64,000 bases of DNA, from the NCBI RefSeq assembly GCF_030699305.1, contig NZ_JAUYNB010000012.1, positions 1 through 64,000 of the forward strand. The letters run 5' to 3'. Source of the stretch: Novosphingobium sp. GTDB taxonomy: Bacteria; Pseudomonadota; Alphaproteobacteria; Sphingomonadales; Sphingomonadaceae. The notes under the pieces were generated by a model, which was not told where the DNA came from, ran no database searches, and worked only from the letters and a program-made list of their open reading frames with translations. A program made the translations under genes and the position numbers. Each line of letters opens with the position of its first letter. Position 1 is the stretch's first letter. Positions 29,342-38,877 of this stretch are shown in pieces.

Positions 29342-29908
29342 TCAGCACCAGCCGCCGCGCAGGCCGCCGAGGTAGCGGCGCACCGTGCCGCTGGCCAGCA
29401 GGTCCGCGCCGAGCGATTGCACCGTCCCGTCGCGCTGCACCCGCGTCAGCACGCGCAGTTCGCGGCCATACTTGTCGCGCGGATCGCCCAGCGGCCCGGC
29501 CATATCGAACGGGCCTTGGCTAACCAGCGCCAGCAGCGCCTCGGTCGCGGCTTCGGCCTGCGCGGCTTCGGCGGAGCAGGCGGGCGAGCGCAGTTCCGGC
29601 GCGTCGATCCCGATCAGGCGGATGCGCCGCTGGCCGATCCGCAGCGTATCGCCATCGACCACGCAGTTTTCCGCCCGGCCCGCGCCGCAGCGGGTAAACG
29701 GCGCGGTCACCCGTTCCGGCGCGCCGGACAGCACGGCGGGCGGCTCCACCAGCGCGGCGTCGAGCAGCGGCCAGAGCAGGAGCAGCCCGGCCAGCGCCAG
29801 CCACGGCTTCATCACGCGCCACACCCGCTGGCGCAGCGTCAGCCCCTGCCAGCGATGGGTTGGCAGGACGCGGCCATAGTTATGGGGCTTGCGACGGGAC
29901 CACAGCAT
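29342..29908 (-). CDS. Thermonuclease (SNase-like) domain protein, membrane-anchored
   Basis: 188-aa protein with a basic N-terminus, a hydrophobic anchor (about 33-52), and an SNase-like OB-fold domain with VVDGDTLRIGQRRIRLIGIDAPEL and DKYGRELRVL. The catalytic Arg-Glu-Arg pattern is only partly obvious. It forms a tandem with a paralogue starting just upstream. A longer start at 29980 would overlap that gene. Confidence 0.75.
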   Translation of the reverse strand: MLWSRRKPHNYGRVLPTHRWQGLTLRQRVWRVMKPWLALAGLLLLWPLLDAALVEPPAVLSGAPERVTAPFTRCGAGRAENCVVDGDTLRIGQRRIRLIGIDAPELRSPACSAEAAQAEAATEALLALVSQGPFDMAGPLGDPRDKYGRELRVLTRVQRDGTVQSLGADLLASGTVRRYLGGLRGGWC

Positions 29909-29919
29909 CGCCCGCCGCG

Positions 29920-30315
29920 CTACCGGCTGGCGCGCGGCCCGGCAAGCATCGCGCACCAATCGCCGCGCTTGCCCTGCCATGGTTCGGCCAGCCCTTCTGC
30001 GACCAGCACGCCGCCCAGACTGCGCCCGCCGCGCGTGACGGTGCGCAGCAACCGGCCATAGCGGTCCTGCGCGCGGCCCTGCACGGTGAGGTCGAACGGT
30101 CCGGCGTTGAGCAGGATCAGCAGTCGGCGCTTGGCCGCTTCGCCGTGCGCGGCCTCCGCCGGGCAGGCGGCGCGGCTGGTTTCAGGCGCGTTGATATCGG
30201 CGATCCGCACTTTCTCGCCGTTCAGCCAGAAGGTGTCGCCATCGACGACGCAAGTGGTGCGGGGACCTTGGGCACAGAGCGCGAAGGCGGCGGCGGTAAG
30301 GGTGAGGAGGGCCAT
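29920..30315 (-). CDS. Thermonuclease (SNase-like) domain protein, exported
   Basis: 131-aa protein with a signal peptide (MALLTLTAAAFALCAQG) and an SNase domain containing VVDGDTFWLNGEKVRIADINAPET and QDRYGRLLRTV. Met at 30333 is an alternative start. The C-terminal GLAEPWQGKRGDWC resembles the end of its neighbour (YLGGLRGGWC), pointing to tandem duplication. It probably acts in the periplasm. Confidence 0.75.
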   Translation of the reverse strand: MALLTLTAAAFALCAQGPRTTCVVDGDTFWLNGEKVRIADINAPETSRAACPAEAAHGEAAKRRLLILLNAGPFDLTVQGRAQDRYGRLLRTVTRGGRSLGGVLVAEGLAEPWQGKRGDWCAMLAGPRASR

Positions 30316-30409
30316 CCCCACCCCACACGGCATTTGGCTGCGCCGCACTATCCGGGCAAATACGCGGGTTCCCTCCGAAGTGGAGGAACAACCCGCCGTT
30401 TTCTGCCGT

Positions 30410-31642
30410 TTACAGGCTCAAAAACAGGCCCGCCAGCGCTGCGCTCATCAGGTTGGACAGGCTGCCCGCGACCAGCGCCTTGATCCCCAGCTTGGCGATC
30501 ACCGGGCGCTGGTTGGGGGCCAGCCCGCCGGTTACCGCCATCTGGATCGCGATCGAGCTGAAGTTGGCAAACCCGCACAGCGCGAACGTCACGATGCCCA
30601 CGGTCTGTTCGGACAACTGCTTGGCCGCGCCCAGATCGATGAAGGCCACGAATTCGTTCAGCACCACTTTGGTGCCGAAAAAGCTGCCCGCAATCAGCGC
30701 TTCGTTCCAGTCAGGCGCGCCCAGCAGGCGGAAGATCGGGGCGAAGAAATAGCCAAGGATCATCTGGAACGACAGGTCCGGCTGGCCGAACCAGCCGCCG
30801 ATCCCGCCGACGATGCCGTTGGCCAGCGCGACCAGCGCCACGAACGCCAGCACCATCGCGCCCACCGCAACGGCCAGTTTCACGCCGGTCTGCGCACCTT
30901 GCGCGGCAGCCATGATGATGTTGGCGGGGCGTTCCTCGTCCAGGCTCTGCACCGGCACGTCATCGGGTTCGGGCAGCTTTTCACCCAGCGGATCGGGCAT
31001 CATGATCTTCGCCATCAGGATCCCGCCGGGGGCCGACATGAACGCGGCGGCGACCAGAAAGTCGATCCGGATGCCCATGCTGGCATAAGCTGCCAGGATC
31101 GTGCCCGCGACCCCGGCCATGCCCACGGTCATCAGGCAGAACAGCTGCGACGGGGTGAGCGCGGCCAGATAGGGCCGGATCACCAGCGGGCTTTCCGACT
31201 GGCCGACAAAGATGTTCGATGCCGCCGACAGGCTTTCCACCCGGCTGATCCCGGTCAGCTTTTCCAACCCGCCGCCGATCCAGCGGATCACCAGCTGCAT
31301 GATGCCGACATAATACAGGATCGAAATCAGCGCGGCGAAGAAGATGATTACCGGCAGCGCAGCGATGGCAAAGCTGTTGCCGCCGATTTCCGGATCGGCG
31401 AGCGGGCCGAACAGGAACACCACCCCGGCGCGGGCATAGCCCAGCAGGCCTTCAACCCCGCGCGCGGCCCCTTGCAACGCGGCATTGCCCCACGGCACAT
31501 ACAGCACCAGCGCGGCAAGTCCGGCCTGCAGCGCAAACGCCGCGCCGACCACGCGCAGGCGGATCGCCTTGCGGTTGGACGACAGCAGAAACGCGACCGC
31601 AAGAATCAGCGCCATGCCCAGCAGGCTGTAAAGATGTTGCAT
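30410..31642 (-). CDS. nupC: Concentrative nucleoside transporter (NupC family)
   Basis: 410-aa inner-membrane nucleoside:cation symporter. CNT-family features include VGQSESPLVIRPYLAALTPSQLFCLMTVGMAGVAGTILAAYASMG, the FFGTKVVLNEFVAF segment and the C-terminal FALCGFANFSSIAIQMAVTGGLAPNQR. About ten hydrophobic helices are visible. A second family member lies at 62578. Confidence 0.93.
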   Translation of the reverse strand: MQHLYSLLGMALILAVAFLLSSNRKAIRLRVVGAAFALQAGLAALVLYVPWGNAALQGAARGVEGLLGYARAGVVFLFGPLADPEIGGNSFAIAALPVIIFFAALISILYYVGIMQLVIRWIGGGLEKLTGISRVESLSAASNIFVGQSESPLVIRPYLAALTPSQLFCLMTVGMAGVAGTILAAYASMGIRIDFLVAAAFMSAPGGILMAKIMMPDPLGEKLPEPDDVPVQSLDEERPANIIMAAAQGAQTGVKLAVAVGAMVLAFVALVALANGIVGGIGGWFGQPDLSFQMILGYFFAPIFRLLGAPDWNEALIAGSFFGTKVVLNEFVAFIDLGAAKQLSEQTVGIVTFALCGFANFSSIAIQMAVTGGLAPNQRPVIAKLGIKALVAGSLSNLMSAALAGLFLSL

Positions 31643-31751
31643 GTGCGGCCCTTGTCCCCCGTGACGCCAAAGCGCGTGACCTAAGCCGGGCGGGGCGCAC
31701 CAGTCAAATCACGATCTTTCGCAATCGCGCAATCATCGTTACACGGCTGTC

Positions 31752-32378
31752 ATGCAAGGCAATTCAATCCCCCGCTCGCTGTTCGTTTTCGCTGTCCTGT
31801 ATGGCGGCATGGTCCCGCTGGGCGGGGTGCTGGGGGCCAAGCAGGTGGGCATCGGCCCGCTGGCCGTGGAAGCGGGGATTTTCCCGTTTCTGACCCTGGT
31901 TGCGCTGTCCAGCGGGATTGCCGAACTGCATGGGCGGGATGTGGCCAACCGGCTGGTGCGGTTCGGGTTCATCCCGCTGCTGCTGGCCATCGTGCTGACG
32001 GTGCTGGTGCTGCAACTGCCGACCGACGACGGGATGTATGAACCGGCAAAGGAAGCCTTCCCGATCATTCTGGGGCAGGGCTGGCGGCTGATGGCGGCGG
32101 GGATCGTGGCGTACGGCGTCTCGGTGACGCTCAACATCTGGATTTTTGACCGGCTGCGCGGCGCGGTGGGCAAGTATGCAGGCCTGCGCGGGTTCATTGC
32201 GGCGGCGCTGTCGCAGATTGTCGATACGCTGATTTTCATCACCTTCTCGTTCTATGGCGTCCGGCCGATCATGGACCTGATGATCGGACAGGCGCTGGCC
32301 AAAGTGGTGCTGTCGGCCATCATGGTGCCGGTGATTATCGCGCTGGTGGTGCGGATCGGGCGCAAGCTGGACGCCTGA
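31752..32378 (+). CDS. Queuosine precursor transporter (YhhQ/VUT family)
   Basis: 208-aa polytopic membrane protein. The family pattern shows as [45 protein letters not shown] and [24 protein letters not shown]. YhhQ imports 7-cyano- or 7-aminomethyl-deazaguanine for tRNA queuosine. It is divergent from the nucleoside transporter across 109 bp. Confidence 0.87.
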   Translation: MQGNSIPRSLFVFAVLYGGMVPLGGVLGAKQVGIGPLAVEAGIFPFLTLVALSSGIAELHGRDVANRLVRFGFIPLLLAIVLTVLVLQLPTDDGMYEPAKEAFPIILGQGWRLMAAGIVAYGVSVTLNIWIFDRLRGAVGKYAGLRGFIAAALSQIVDTLIFITFSFYGVRPIMDLMIGQALAKVVLSAIMVPVIIALVVRIGRKLDA

Positions 32379-32427
32379 TGGGCGCTTTTTACTTCAAATC
32401 CGGATCAACCGGCGTAAAGGCGCGGGT

Positions 32428-33336
32428 ATGACTGGTTCCCACGATTCCGCCCAGATGTCCGCCATGCTGGCCAAGGCCGAAACCCTGGTCGAGGCGCTGC
32501 CTTATCTCCAGCGCTATGCCGGGCGCACGTTCGTCGTCAAATACGGCGGCCATGCGATGGGCGATCCCGATCTGGCGCATGACTTTGCCGAAGACGTCGT
32601 GCTGCTCAAGGCGGTCGGGATCAATCCGGTCGTGGTCCACGGCGGCGGGCCGCAGATTGGCAACATGCTCAAGAAGCTGGGCGTCGAATCGCGCTTCGTC
32701 GACGGCCTGCGCGTGACCGACAAGGCGACCGCCGAAGTCGCCGAAATGGTCCTGTCGGGCGGCATCAACAAGGAAATCGTCCGCTGGATCGCCGGGGCCG
32801 GGGGCAAGGCGATCGGCATTTCCGGCAAGGACGGCGGCCTCGTCACCGCGCGCAAGGTGACGCGCACCACTCGCGATCCGGGCAGCCAGATCGAACAGGT
32901 GGTGGACCTGGGGTTCGTGGGTGAACCCAGCAAGGTCGATACCAGCGTGCTCAAGACGATCTCCGACGCGGGGATGATCCCGGTGATCGCCCCGATCGCG
33001 GTGGGTGAGGACGGCGAAACCTATAACATCAACGCCGATACGATGGCCGGTGCCATCGCCGCAGCCCTTGGCGCGGCGCGGCTGTTCCTGTTGACCGACG
33101 TGACCGGCGTGCTCGACAAGCAGGGCAACCTGCTGACCGACTTGCGCCCCGCCGACATTGAGGTGCTGCAACAGGACGGCACGATCAGCGGCGGCATGAT
33201 CCCCAAACTCGAAACCTGCGTCCACGCGGTCGAAGCCGGGTGCGAAGCCGCCGTCGTGCTGGATGGCCGGGTGCCGCACGCAATGCTGCTGGAAATCTTC
33301 ACCTCACGCGGGGCGGGCACGCTGATCCGCAAGTAG
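32428..33336 (+). CDS. argB: Acetylglutamate kinase
   Basis: 302-aa amino-acid kinase family enzyme of arginine synthesis. Seen are [26 protein letters not shown] (glutamate binding), [31 protein letters not shown] and the C-terminal [21 protein letters not shown]. Length and N-terminal helix are normal. It is transcribed from the same side as yhhQ after a 49-bp gap. Confidence 0.96.
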   Translation: MTGSHDSAQMSAMLAKAETLVEALPYLQRYAGRTFVVKYGGHAMGDPDLAHDFAEDVVLLKAVGINPVVVHGGGPQIGNMLKKLGVESRFVDGLRVTDKATAEVAEMVLSGGINKEIVRWIAGAGGKAIGISGKDGGLVTARKVTRTTRDPGSQIEQVVDLGFVGEPSKVDTSVLKTISDAGMIPVIAPIAVGEDGETYNINADTMAGAIAAALGAARLFLLTDVTGVLDKQGNLLTDLRPADIEVLQQDGTISGGMIPKLETCVHAVEAGCEAAVVLDGRVPHAMLLEIFTSRGAGTLIRK

Positions 33337-33368
33337 GGGGCTGGCTCAGCCCAGTGGCAGAAGAAATA

Positions 33369-33389
33369 GCCCCTCCCCGCCGGGGAGGG
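33369..33389. terminator. GC-rich hairpin after argB
   Basis: Perfect 10-bp arms (CCCCTCCCCG / CGGGGAGGGG) around one base, 33 bp past the argB stop, but with no T-run. It may terminate argB transcription or be another interspersed palindrome. Confidence 0.5.
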
Positions 33390-33515
33390 GTTACTTACCT
33401 CACGCGGGTAGAACCCCATCGCCCCCCATCGAACCCCCATCCCAACCCTTCCCCACCGGGTAAGGGCTATCAAGGGAAGTGGGCCTGGCCACACGCAAGC
33501 AAACTCCTCTTGCCA

Positions 33516-33540
33516 ATTTAGTAAGTAACGCTTACTAAAT
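33516..33540. promoter_or_regulatory. AT-rich palindromic operator candidate upstream of yggT-folD
   Basis: Perfect 10-bp inverted repeat ATTTAGTAAG-TAACG-CTTACTAAAT, unusual in this GC-rich sequence, 78 bp before the yggT start. Size and spacing suit a dimeric repressor of TetR type. No regulator gene lies next to it. Confidence 0.5.
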
Positions 33541-33617
33541 CTCTCCGGGAGTACCGGTTGCCGCATGCCAAGCCCTTGGGCTATCAGCGCTGCGCCAACT
33601 GGAACGAGGATAGGCTT

Positions 33618-33914
33618 GTGCTGCTGTATACGTTGATCGACATCGTCGGTTACCTCATCTCGATCGTGGTCACGCTGGTGATCGTGCAGTTCATCATGTC
33701 GCTGCTGCTGCAGTTCAACGTGATCAGCACGCAAAACGATTTCGTGGCGGCGATCTGGCGGTCGGTAAATGCCCTGCTCGACCCGATCCTGACCCCTGTG
33801 CGCCGGATCATGCCCAACACCGGGGCCATCGACTTTTCGCCGATGGTGCTGATCATCGGGCTGACCATCCTTCAGAAGATCCTTTACGGATTCGCCATGA
33901 CGAGTTTGCAATGA
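33618..33914 (+). CDS. YggT family membrane protein
   Basis: 98-aa protein with two hydrophobic segments and the family's central [29 protein letters not shown] motif. The GTG at 33618, 8 bp after GAGGA, is preferred to the upstream 33558 frame, which adds non-homologous sequence. Its stop overlaps folD by 4 bp. YggT proteins are linked to osmotic tolerance and membrane organisation. The role here is unknown. Confidence 0.85.
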   Translation: MLLYTLIDIVGYLISIVVTLVIVQFIMSLLLQFNVISTQNDFVAAIWRSVNALLDPILTPVRRIMPNTGAIDFSPMVLIIGLTILQKILYGFAMTSLQ

Positions 33915-34807
33915 CAGCATCGATTATCGACGGGAAAGCCTTCGCAGCCGGGCTGCGCGGCAAAGTGGCGGACTATGCCGCAGCGTTCGAACAGGCCGCT
34001 GGCCGCAAGGCCGGTCTGGCCGTGGTGCTGGTGGGGGAAGACCCGGCCAGCCAGGTTTATGTCGCGTCCAAGGGCAAGGCCACAGTCGAATGCGGGATGA
34101 GCAGCTTTGAACACAAGCTGCCTGCCGATACCACGCAGGAGGCGCTGATTGCCATGGTTGACCGGCTGAACGCCGATCCGCTGGTCGATGGCATCCTGGT
34201 TCAGCTGCCGCTGCCGAAGCATCTCGACGAACAGGCCGTGGTCGAACGGATCAGCCCGGCCAAGGACGTCGATGGCCTGACCCCCATCAGCACGGGCCGC
34301 CTTGCGCTGGGCCTGCCGGGGCTGGTGCCGTGCACCCCGCTTGGCAGCCTGATGCTGCTGAAGGACCGGCTGGGCAATCTTTCCGGCCTTGATGCGGTCG
34401 TGATCGGCCGCTCGATCCTGGTCGGCAAGCCGATGGCACAGCTGCTGCTGGCCGAAAGCTGCACCGTCACCATCGCGCACAGCCGCACGAAAAACCTTGA
34501 GGACGTCGTCCGCCGCGCCGACATCGTCGTGGCGGCAGTGGGCCGTCCGGAAATGGTCAAGGGCAGCTGGCTGAAGCCTGGCGCGACCGTGATCGATGTG
34601 GGCATCAACCGCCTGCCGCCCGCCGAAGGCAAGGCCAAGGGACGGCTGGTCGGCGATGTCGATTATGCGCAGGCGCTGGAAGTCGCGGGTGCCGTCACCC
34701 CGGTTCCCGGCGGCGTCGGGCCGATGACGATCGCGGTGCTGCTGCGCAATGCGCTGGTTGCGGCGCATCGCAACGCAGGGGTGGCGCTGGCTGACGGGGC
34801 GCTCTAG
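33911..34807 (+). CDS. folD: Bifunctional methylenetetrahydrofolate dehydrogenase/cyclohydrolase
   Basis: 298-aa folate one-carbon enzyme. It has [19 protein letters not shown] (with the active-site Lys region), [25 protein letters not shown] and the NADP-binding [17 protein letters not shown], then [16 protein letters not shown]. The ATG overlaps the yggT stop. Confidence 0.96.
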   Translation: MTASIIDGKAFAAGLRGKVADYAAAFEQAAGRKAGLAVVLVGEDPASQVYVASKGKATVECGMSSFEHKLPADTTQEALIAMVDRLNADPLVDGILVQLPLPKHLDEQAVVERISPAKDVDGLTPISTGRLALGLPGLVPCTPLGSLMLLKDRLGNLSGLDAVVIGRSILVGKPMAQLLLAESCTVTIAHSRTKNLEDVVRRADIVVAAVGRPEMVKGSWLKPGATVIDVGINRLPPAEGKAKGRLVGDVDYAQALEVAGAVTPVPGGVGPMTIAVLLRNALVAAHRNAGVALADGAL

Positions 34808-34817
34808 ACTGCGTCCC

Positions 34818-35486
34818 ATGAAGCGCACTCTCACTGTTCTCTCGCTCAGTCTTGTCCTTGCCGCGTGCAGTGGCCAGCGCGGTCCATCCGGCCCGCCGCT
34901 GCGCCCGGTGGCCAATCCCGGCGCGGTGATCGCGGCGGAAATCGGCTTCAGCAAGCTGGCGCAGGAAAAGGGCCAGTGGACTGCGTTTCGCACCACTGCG
35001 GCGGCAGAGGCGGAAATGTTCGTGCCGCAGCGTGTGAAGGCGCTCGAATACCTCAGGGGCAAGCCTGACCCGGAGCATCTGGTGAAGTGGCAGCCGCATC
35101 TGGTGTGGTCCAGCTGCGACGGTTCGGTCGCGGTCACCCACGGCGCGTGGCAGCGCCCGGATTCAACCGGATACTTCACCACCGTCTGGGCGCGCGGCCA
35201 GAACGGCGATCTGAAATGGGTGCTCGATCACGGTGACCGGCTGGGCGTGGCCTTGCCCGAACCGGACATGATCGCATCCAAAGTTGCCGAATGCAGCGGC
35301 AAGGCAGGCGTGCCGATCAGCGCGCCCGATGTCGGGGTGGATATGAAGCAGGGCGTCTCGCGCGATCAGACGCTGGTCTGGTCATCAGTCGTCATGCCTG
35401 ATGGCGCGCGCACGATCACCGTGCGGCTGTGGAACGGCACCGCGCATGACGTGGTGCTTCAGGAAACGGTCACAGCGGGGAGCTAA
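34818..35486 (+). CDS. Putative lipoprotein of unknown function
   Basis: 222-aa protein with a lipobox signal LSLVLAACSG (lipidated Cys about residue 17). The mature part has two predicted alpha/beta segments, including WQPHLVWSSCDGSVAVTHGAWQRPDSTGYFTTVW and GDLKWVLDHGDRLG. It is similar in layout to the NTF2-like lipoproteins of sphingomonads, but I cannot place it firmly. It starts 11 bp after folD and ends 4 bp before marC. Confidence 0.7.
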   Translation: MKRTLTVLSLSLVLAACSGQRGPSGPPLRPVANPGAVIAAEIGFSKLAQEKGQWTAFRTTAAAEAEMFVPQRVKALEYLRGKPDPEHLVKWQPHLVWSSCDGSVAVTHGAWQRPDSTGYFTTVWARGQNGDLKWVLDHGDRLGVALPEPDMIASKVAECSGKAGVPISAPDVGVDMKQGVSRDQTLVWSSVVMPDGARTITVRLWNGTAHDVVLQETVTAGS

Positions 35487-35490
35487 AGCA

Positions 35491-36111
35491 GTGTTGGAGC
35501 TGTTTTTGTCGGCCTTTATCACGCTGTTCGTGGTGATCGATCCGCCCGGCTGCGCGCCGATCTATGCCGGGCTGGTCAGCAAGGCGACCCAGAAACAGGC
35601 GACCGCCATGGCGGTCCGCGCCAGCTTTATCGCCGCGATCATTCTGCTGATCTTCGCGCTGTTTGGCGAAGCGCTGCTGGGCGCGCTGCACATTGAACTC
35701 AACAGCTTTCGCATCGCGGGCGGGATCATGCTGTTCCTGATCGCGCTCGACATGGTGTTCGAAAAGCGCACCCAGCGGCGGGAAGAGCGCGCCGAAAAGA
35801 TCAAGGCAACCCCGGAGGTAGAGGACGTCTCCGTCTTCCCGATGGCCATGCCGATGATCGCCGGGCCGGGCTCGATCGCCACGATCATGCTGCTGATGTC
35901 CCGCGCGCAAGGGACGGACCAGACGCTGGTGATCCTGGGCGCGCTGGCGGCGGTGTTGCTGCTGACCCTGTTCGCACTCGTCGCTGCGCGTCCGCTGATG
36001 GCGCTGCTGGGTGACCGGGTCGAAGCGGTGATTACCCGGCTGCTGGGCGTGCTGTTGGCCGCGCTGGCCGCACAATACGTGATCGACGGGTTGAAGGCGG
36101 TGCTGGCCTGA
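35491..36111 (+). CDS. marC: MarC-family integral membrane protein
   Basis: 206-aa protein with six hydrophobic helices. It begins (GTG) LELFLSAFITLFVVIDPPGCAPIY, the characteristic MarC/YchE N-terminus, and has SFRIAGGIMLFLIALDMVF and FPMAMPMIAGPGSIATIMLL. The GTG at 35491 is the plausible start, as the longer frame runs back through the lipoprotein gene. Function is unresolved, and it is not a proven drug-resistance gene. Confidence 0.88.
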   Translation: MLELFLSAFITLFVVIDPPGCAPIYAGLVSKATQKQATAMAVRASFIAAIILLIFALFGEALLGALHIELNSFRIAGGIMLFLIALDMVFEKRTQRREERAEKIKATPEVEDVSVFPMAMPMIAGPGSIATIMLLMSRAQGTDQTLVILGALAAVLLLTLFALVAARPLMALLGDRVEAVITRLLGVLLAALAAQYVIDGLKAVLA

Positions 36112-36144
36112 CGCGGCGGTCGTTCTGCGGCGCGGCCCGCGCGG

Positions 36145-36750
36145 CTACTGCAACGTAACCCGCCCGTCGTCGCTGTCACGGCGGCCAAAGAACTGCATCA
36201 GCTGCACCAGCAACTCGCACCGCTGGGCCAGGGTATCGGCTTCGAGCAGCGCCTGCTTGGCGGCCGCATCGAACGGGGCGATCTGCGATACGCCGTCGAT
36301 CAGCGATACATCGTCCAGCCGGGTCACCGCGTCCCAGTCGACGACATAGCCCTGCGCATCGGCAAAGCGGCGCGCCTCGCGCTCAAAACTGGCGCGTTCG
36401 ATCGCGGCCAGGGCGGGGTGCAGTTCTTCGTCCAGCAGCTCCGCCTCGATCTGCCGGAACGGGGTGATCGCATCCAGTTCCCGCAGCACCCGGAACCGCG
36501 CTTCGCCTTCCAGCACCAGATTGAAGCGGCCATCGTCCAGCGCCTCGACCTCGGCAATCTTGCCCAGGCAGCCGATCTGGAACAGCGGCGCGCCATCCTC
36601 TGCGCGCTGCGGCTGCATCATCCCGATCCGCCGGTCGCGCGCCAGTGCATCCTGCACCATCGCCCGGTAGCGCGGCTCAAAGATGTGCAGCGGCAACTGC
36701 ATTCCGGGAAACAGGATCGCGCCGGTCAGCGGGAAGATCGAGATGCGCAC
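36145..36750 (-). CDS. LON peptidase substrate-binding domain protein
   Basis: 201-aa stand-alone Lon N-terminal domain. The N-terminus reads ISIFPLTGAILFPGMQLPLHIFEPRYRAMV, with GRFNLVLEGEARFRVL in the middle. It lacks the ATPase and protease domains. It follows the thioredoxin-TPR gene with a 13-bp gap, a common pairing. Its role is presumably substrate binding in protein quality control. Confidence 0.88.
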   Translation of the reverse strand: MRISIFPLTGAILFPGMQLPLHIFEPRYRAMVQDALARDRRIGMMQPQRAEDGAPLFQIGCLGKIAEVEALDDGRFNLVLEGEARFRVLRELDAITPFRQIEAELLDEELHPALAAIERASFEREARRFADAQGYVVDWDAVTRLDDVSLIDGVSQIAPFDAAAKQALLEADTLAQRCELLVQLMQFFGRRDSDDGRVTLQ

Positions 36751-36763
36751 GCGCCGTTTGCCC

Positions 36764-37666
36764 CTATCCGAACAGGATGATCGACAGGCGTCGGCGCATT
36801 GCCGCCACCCACGGGTCTTCCAGCCCGACCGCTTCGAAGATCTGGAGCAGCTTGGCCCGCGCTGCGCCCTCGTTCCATGCCCGGTCCGCCGCGATCATCG
36901 CCAGCAGCGTTTCCGCCGCGGCATCGCGGTTGCCGGCTGCGAACGCCGCCGCGGAATAAGCCAGCTGCGCCGCCATGTCGGCCGGATCAGCCTCCGCCGC
37001 CAGCCGCAGCGCGGCCAGTACGCTGTCTTCCGGTTTGTCCTTGGCGAGTTCCAATGCGGCCTTGGCCCGGACGATTTCCGCATCGCCCGCCAGTTCCGGG
37101 GGCAGGGCATCCAGCAGCTGCTGCGCCGATTCGACCTCGCCCACGGCCAGCATGGCACGGATCAGGCCGGCGTGGGCCGGGGCGTTTTCGGGCGCCATCT
37201 CCAGGATCTGGGCAAAGATGCTCGCCGCGCGCTCGGCATCGCCGCCCGCCAGCACATCCTCCCCCATCGCCAGCAGCGGCGCGATGTCCGGCGCGGGCGC
37301 ACCGCCGCCGGGCTGGATCGGCAGCTTGGCCAGCAACTGGTCGATCATGCCCTTGAGCTGCGATTCGCCGCGCGCATTGGTCAGGTCGGCCACCGGCTGG
37401 CCCTGAAACATCGCATAGACCGTGGGGATCGAGCGCACCTGAAACTGCGCGGCGATGAACTGTTCCTCATCGACATTGCACTTGGCCAGCACCACGCCCT
37501 TGTCGGCGTAGTCGGCGGCGACCTTTTCCAGCACCGGCGTCAGCGCCTTGCACGGCCCGCACCATTCGGCCCAGAAATCGAGGATCACCAGATTGGTCAT
37601 CGACGGTTCGACCACGTCCTTGCGGAACCGGTCCACGGCCTTCTGTTCGTCGATGCTCAGGCCCAT
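36764..37666 (-). CDS. Thioredoxin-TPR co-chaperone (YbbN/CnoX-like)
   Basis: 300-aa protein. The thioredoxin domain (about 20-115) has the active site WAEWCGPCK, so it retains CxxC. TPR-like helices follow (about 145-290), including GDAERAASIFAQILEMAPENAPAHAGLIRAML. YbbN/CnoX proteins shield clients and pass them to GroEL or DnaK. The start at 37666 (MGLSIDEQK) is taken because the extra N-terminus of the longer frame is not protein-like. Confidence 0.88.
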   Translation of the reverse strand: MGLSIDEQKAVDRFRKDVVEPSMTNLVILDFWAEWCGPCKALTPVLEKVAADYADKGVVLAKCNVDEEQFIAAQFQVRSIPTVYAMFQGQPVADLTNARGESQLKGMIDQLLAKLPIQPGGGAPAPDIAPLLAMGEDVLAGGDAERAASIFAQILEMAPENAPAHAGLIRAMLAVGEVESAQQLLDALPPELAGDAEIVRAKAALELAKDKPEDSVLAALRLAAEADPADMAAQLAYSAAAFAAGNRDAAAETLLAMIAADRAWNEGAARAKLLQIFEAVGLEDPWVAAMRRRLSIILFG

Positions 37667-37858
37667 GCTTGCCAAGGGAACGCTCCATGTAACGGGAAAC
37701 TTCGGCAGCCAATGTGGGCCTTCGCGGCGATTTGTGAAGGGATAAACCGCGCAATCCATGCAAAGGCATTTTTCCGCTTGGCAAGCCGCGACCCCACTGC
37801 TAACTGCGCGCCTCACCCCGGCCCAACCGCTGCAAAGCAACGGGCCGCAAACGTCAGA

Positions 37859-37933
37859 GCGGGCGTAGCTCAGGGGTAGAGCACAACCTTGCCAAGGTTG
37901 GGGTCGAGGGTTCGAATCCCTTCGCCCGCTCCA
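37859..37933 (+). tRNA. tRNA-Gly (GCC anticodon)
   Basis: Acceptor stem GCGGGCG pairs with CGCCCGC, followed by discriminator T and an encoded CCA. The D-arm AGCTCAGGGGTAGAGCA, anticodon stem CAACC/GGTTG with loop TTGCCAA (anticodon GCC at 37891-37893), and T-arm GAGGGTTCGAATCCCTT are all present. tRNA-Gly genes are common integration targets, and accessory genes begin just after it. Confidence 0.97.
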
Positions 37934-38532
37934 GTTTTCTCTCGGAAAACCAACGATTTAGCACCTCGACAATGTAAGCAAATTTTGCTTACATTGTCGA
38001 AAATGAGGTGAATGTAAGCAGAAAGTAAGCGGTTCTTCGCTGTGTCCGAGCTGCGTCGAATGGCAGACCATCGACAGGGATCGAACGGTTGAGCGTATTC
38101 TGCGTCCGAGAAAATGTTGCGGGTATGCCCTTGGAGCCCATCTCGACTTGGGGGAACACAGGTTCTTGTTTCATGGCAGGGCGGCAGATGCAGCGGCAAC
38201 CGGCTACAGCACAACCAGCAGCTCCTCCGGAGTAATCGTGTAGAACCGCTCCGGTGGTTGCCGGCGGTCGGGCAATTCAGCTTCCCCCGCATCGCGCCAA
38301 GGCCTGGATTGTTGGCAGGAGCCGCGCTCCCTTTCCTGTGAGCCTGTCTGCGAGGATATTTGTGGTGATCCGCTCAGGTTGCCGCAACAGGTCGGAATAG
38401 CTGGTCGCTCCCAGCGCCAGCGAACGGACGATCACCAGCGACCACTATATTGAACTGCTGTGAAACCAGGTAAGGGACGCCTATGCGCGAACGCTTGTTA
38501 GTTTCCTTATACGGTTCCCGAGAGAGGTCCCG
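37934..38532. other. Gene-poor stretch downstream of tRNA-Gly
   Basis: About 600 bp without a convincing gene. It has lower GC near the tRNA and contains a 35-bp palindrome (37966-38000). Short frames on either strand show no family resemblance, and the one antisense to the tRNA is a known artefact. It may be the degraded edge of an integrated element, but no integrase was found. Confidence 0.5.
37966..38000. repeat. Perfect 35-bp palindrome after tRNA-Gly
   Basis: 17-bp arms (TCGACAATGTAAGCAAA and its complement) flank one base. A further related half-site AATGTAAGCAG follows at 38010-38020. It may be a terminator, a protein-binding site or part of an integration boundary. Confidence 0.7.
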
Positions 38533-38877
38533 ATGCGTCAACATTTTTGGCAGCCAGTGATGGCTCAACGGGACACACGATCACAGCATCGATTCACTTT
38601 GTGGCTGGCTCCATCTGTTGGACTTGCTATTTCGATCATCACGGCCAACGCCTCGGGCAACGACAAGGCGCCCTTGCTGATCCTCGCTCTGCTCGCCGCA
38701 CTCGCCATCGCGTTCTGTGCGACGGCGTTTGCGCTCGCCTTTAGTGGTGCCGAAAGGGCCACGTGGCTGAAGCCGTTGGGTTGGGGCACATTCTTGCCAT
38801 TGGCTTATACAGGCGCGGTGTTGGTCCTTTCGCGCTTTGAGGTGATCGATAGTCTCGCCTGGCTTGGAGTTCGCTGA
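38533..38877 (+). CDS. Small membrane protein of unknown function
   Basis: 114-aa frame with three hydrophobic segments (about 26-45, 48-72 and 84-103) and a polar N-terminus. An AGAGAGG lies 7 bp before the ATG. No family is recognised. Codon use is less GC-biased than in the core genes, in keeping with its location after the tRNA. It could be a chance frame, but the hydrophobic periodicity argues for a real gene. Confidence 0.5.
   Translation: MRQHFWQPVMAQRDTRSQHRFTLWLAPSVGLAISIITANASGNDKAPLLILALLAALAIAFCATAFALAFSGAERATWLKPLGWGTFLPLAYTGAVLVLSRFEVIDSLAWLGVR

Noticed and set aside
37870..38292. Minus-strand frame ending in EGIRTLDPNLGK...
   Set aside because: Its C-terminus is the complement of tRNA-Gly, a recurrent annotation artefact. 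The rest shows no domain.
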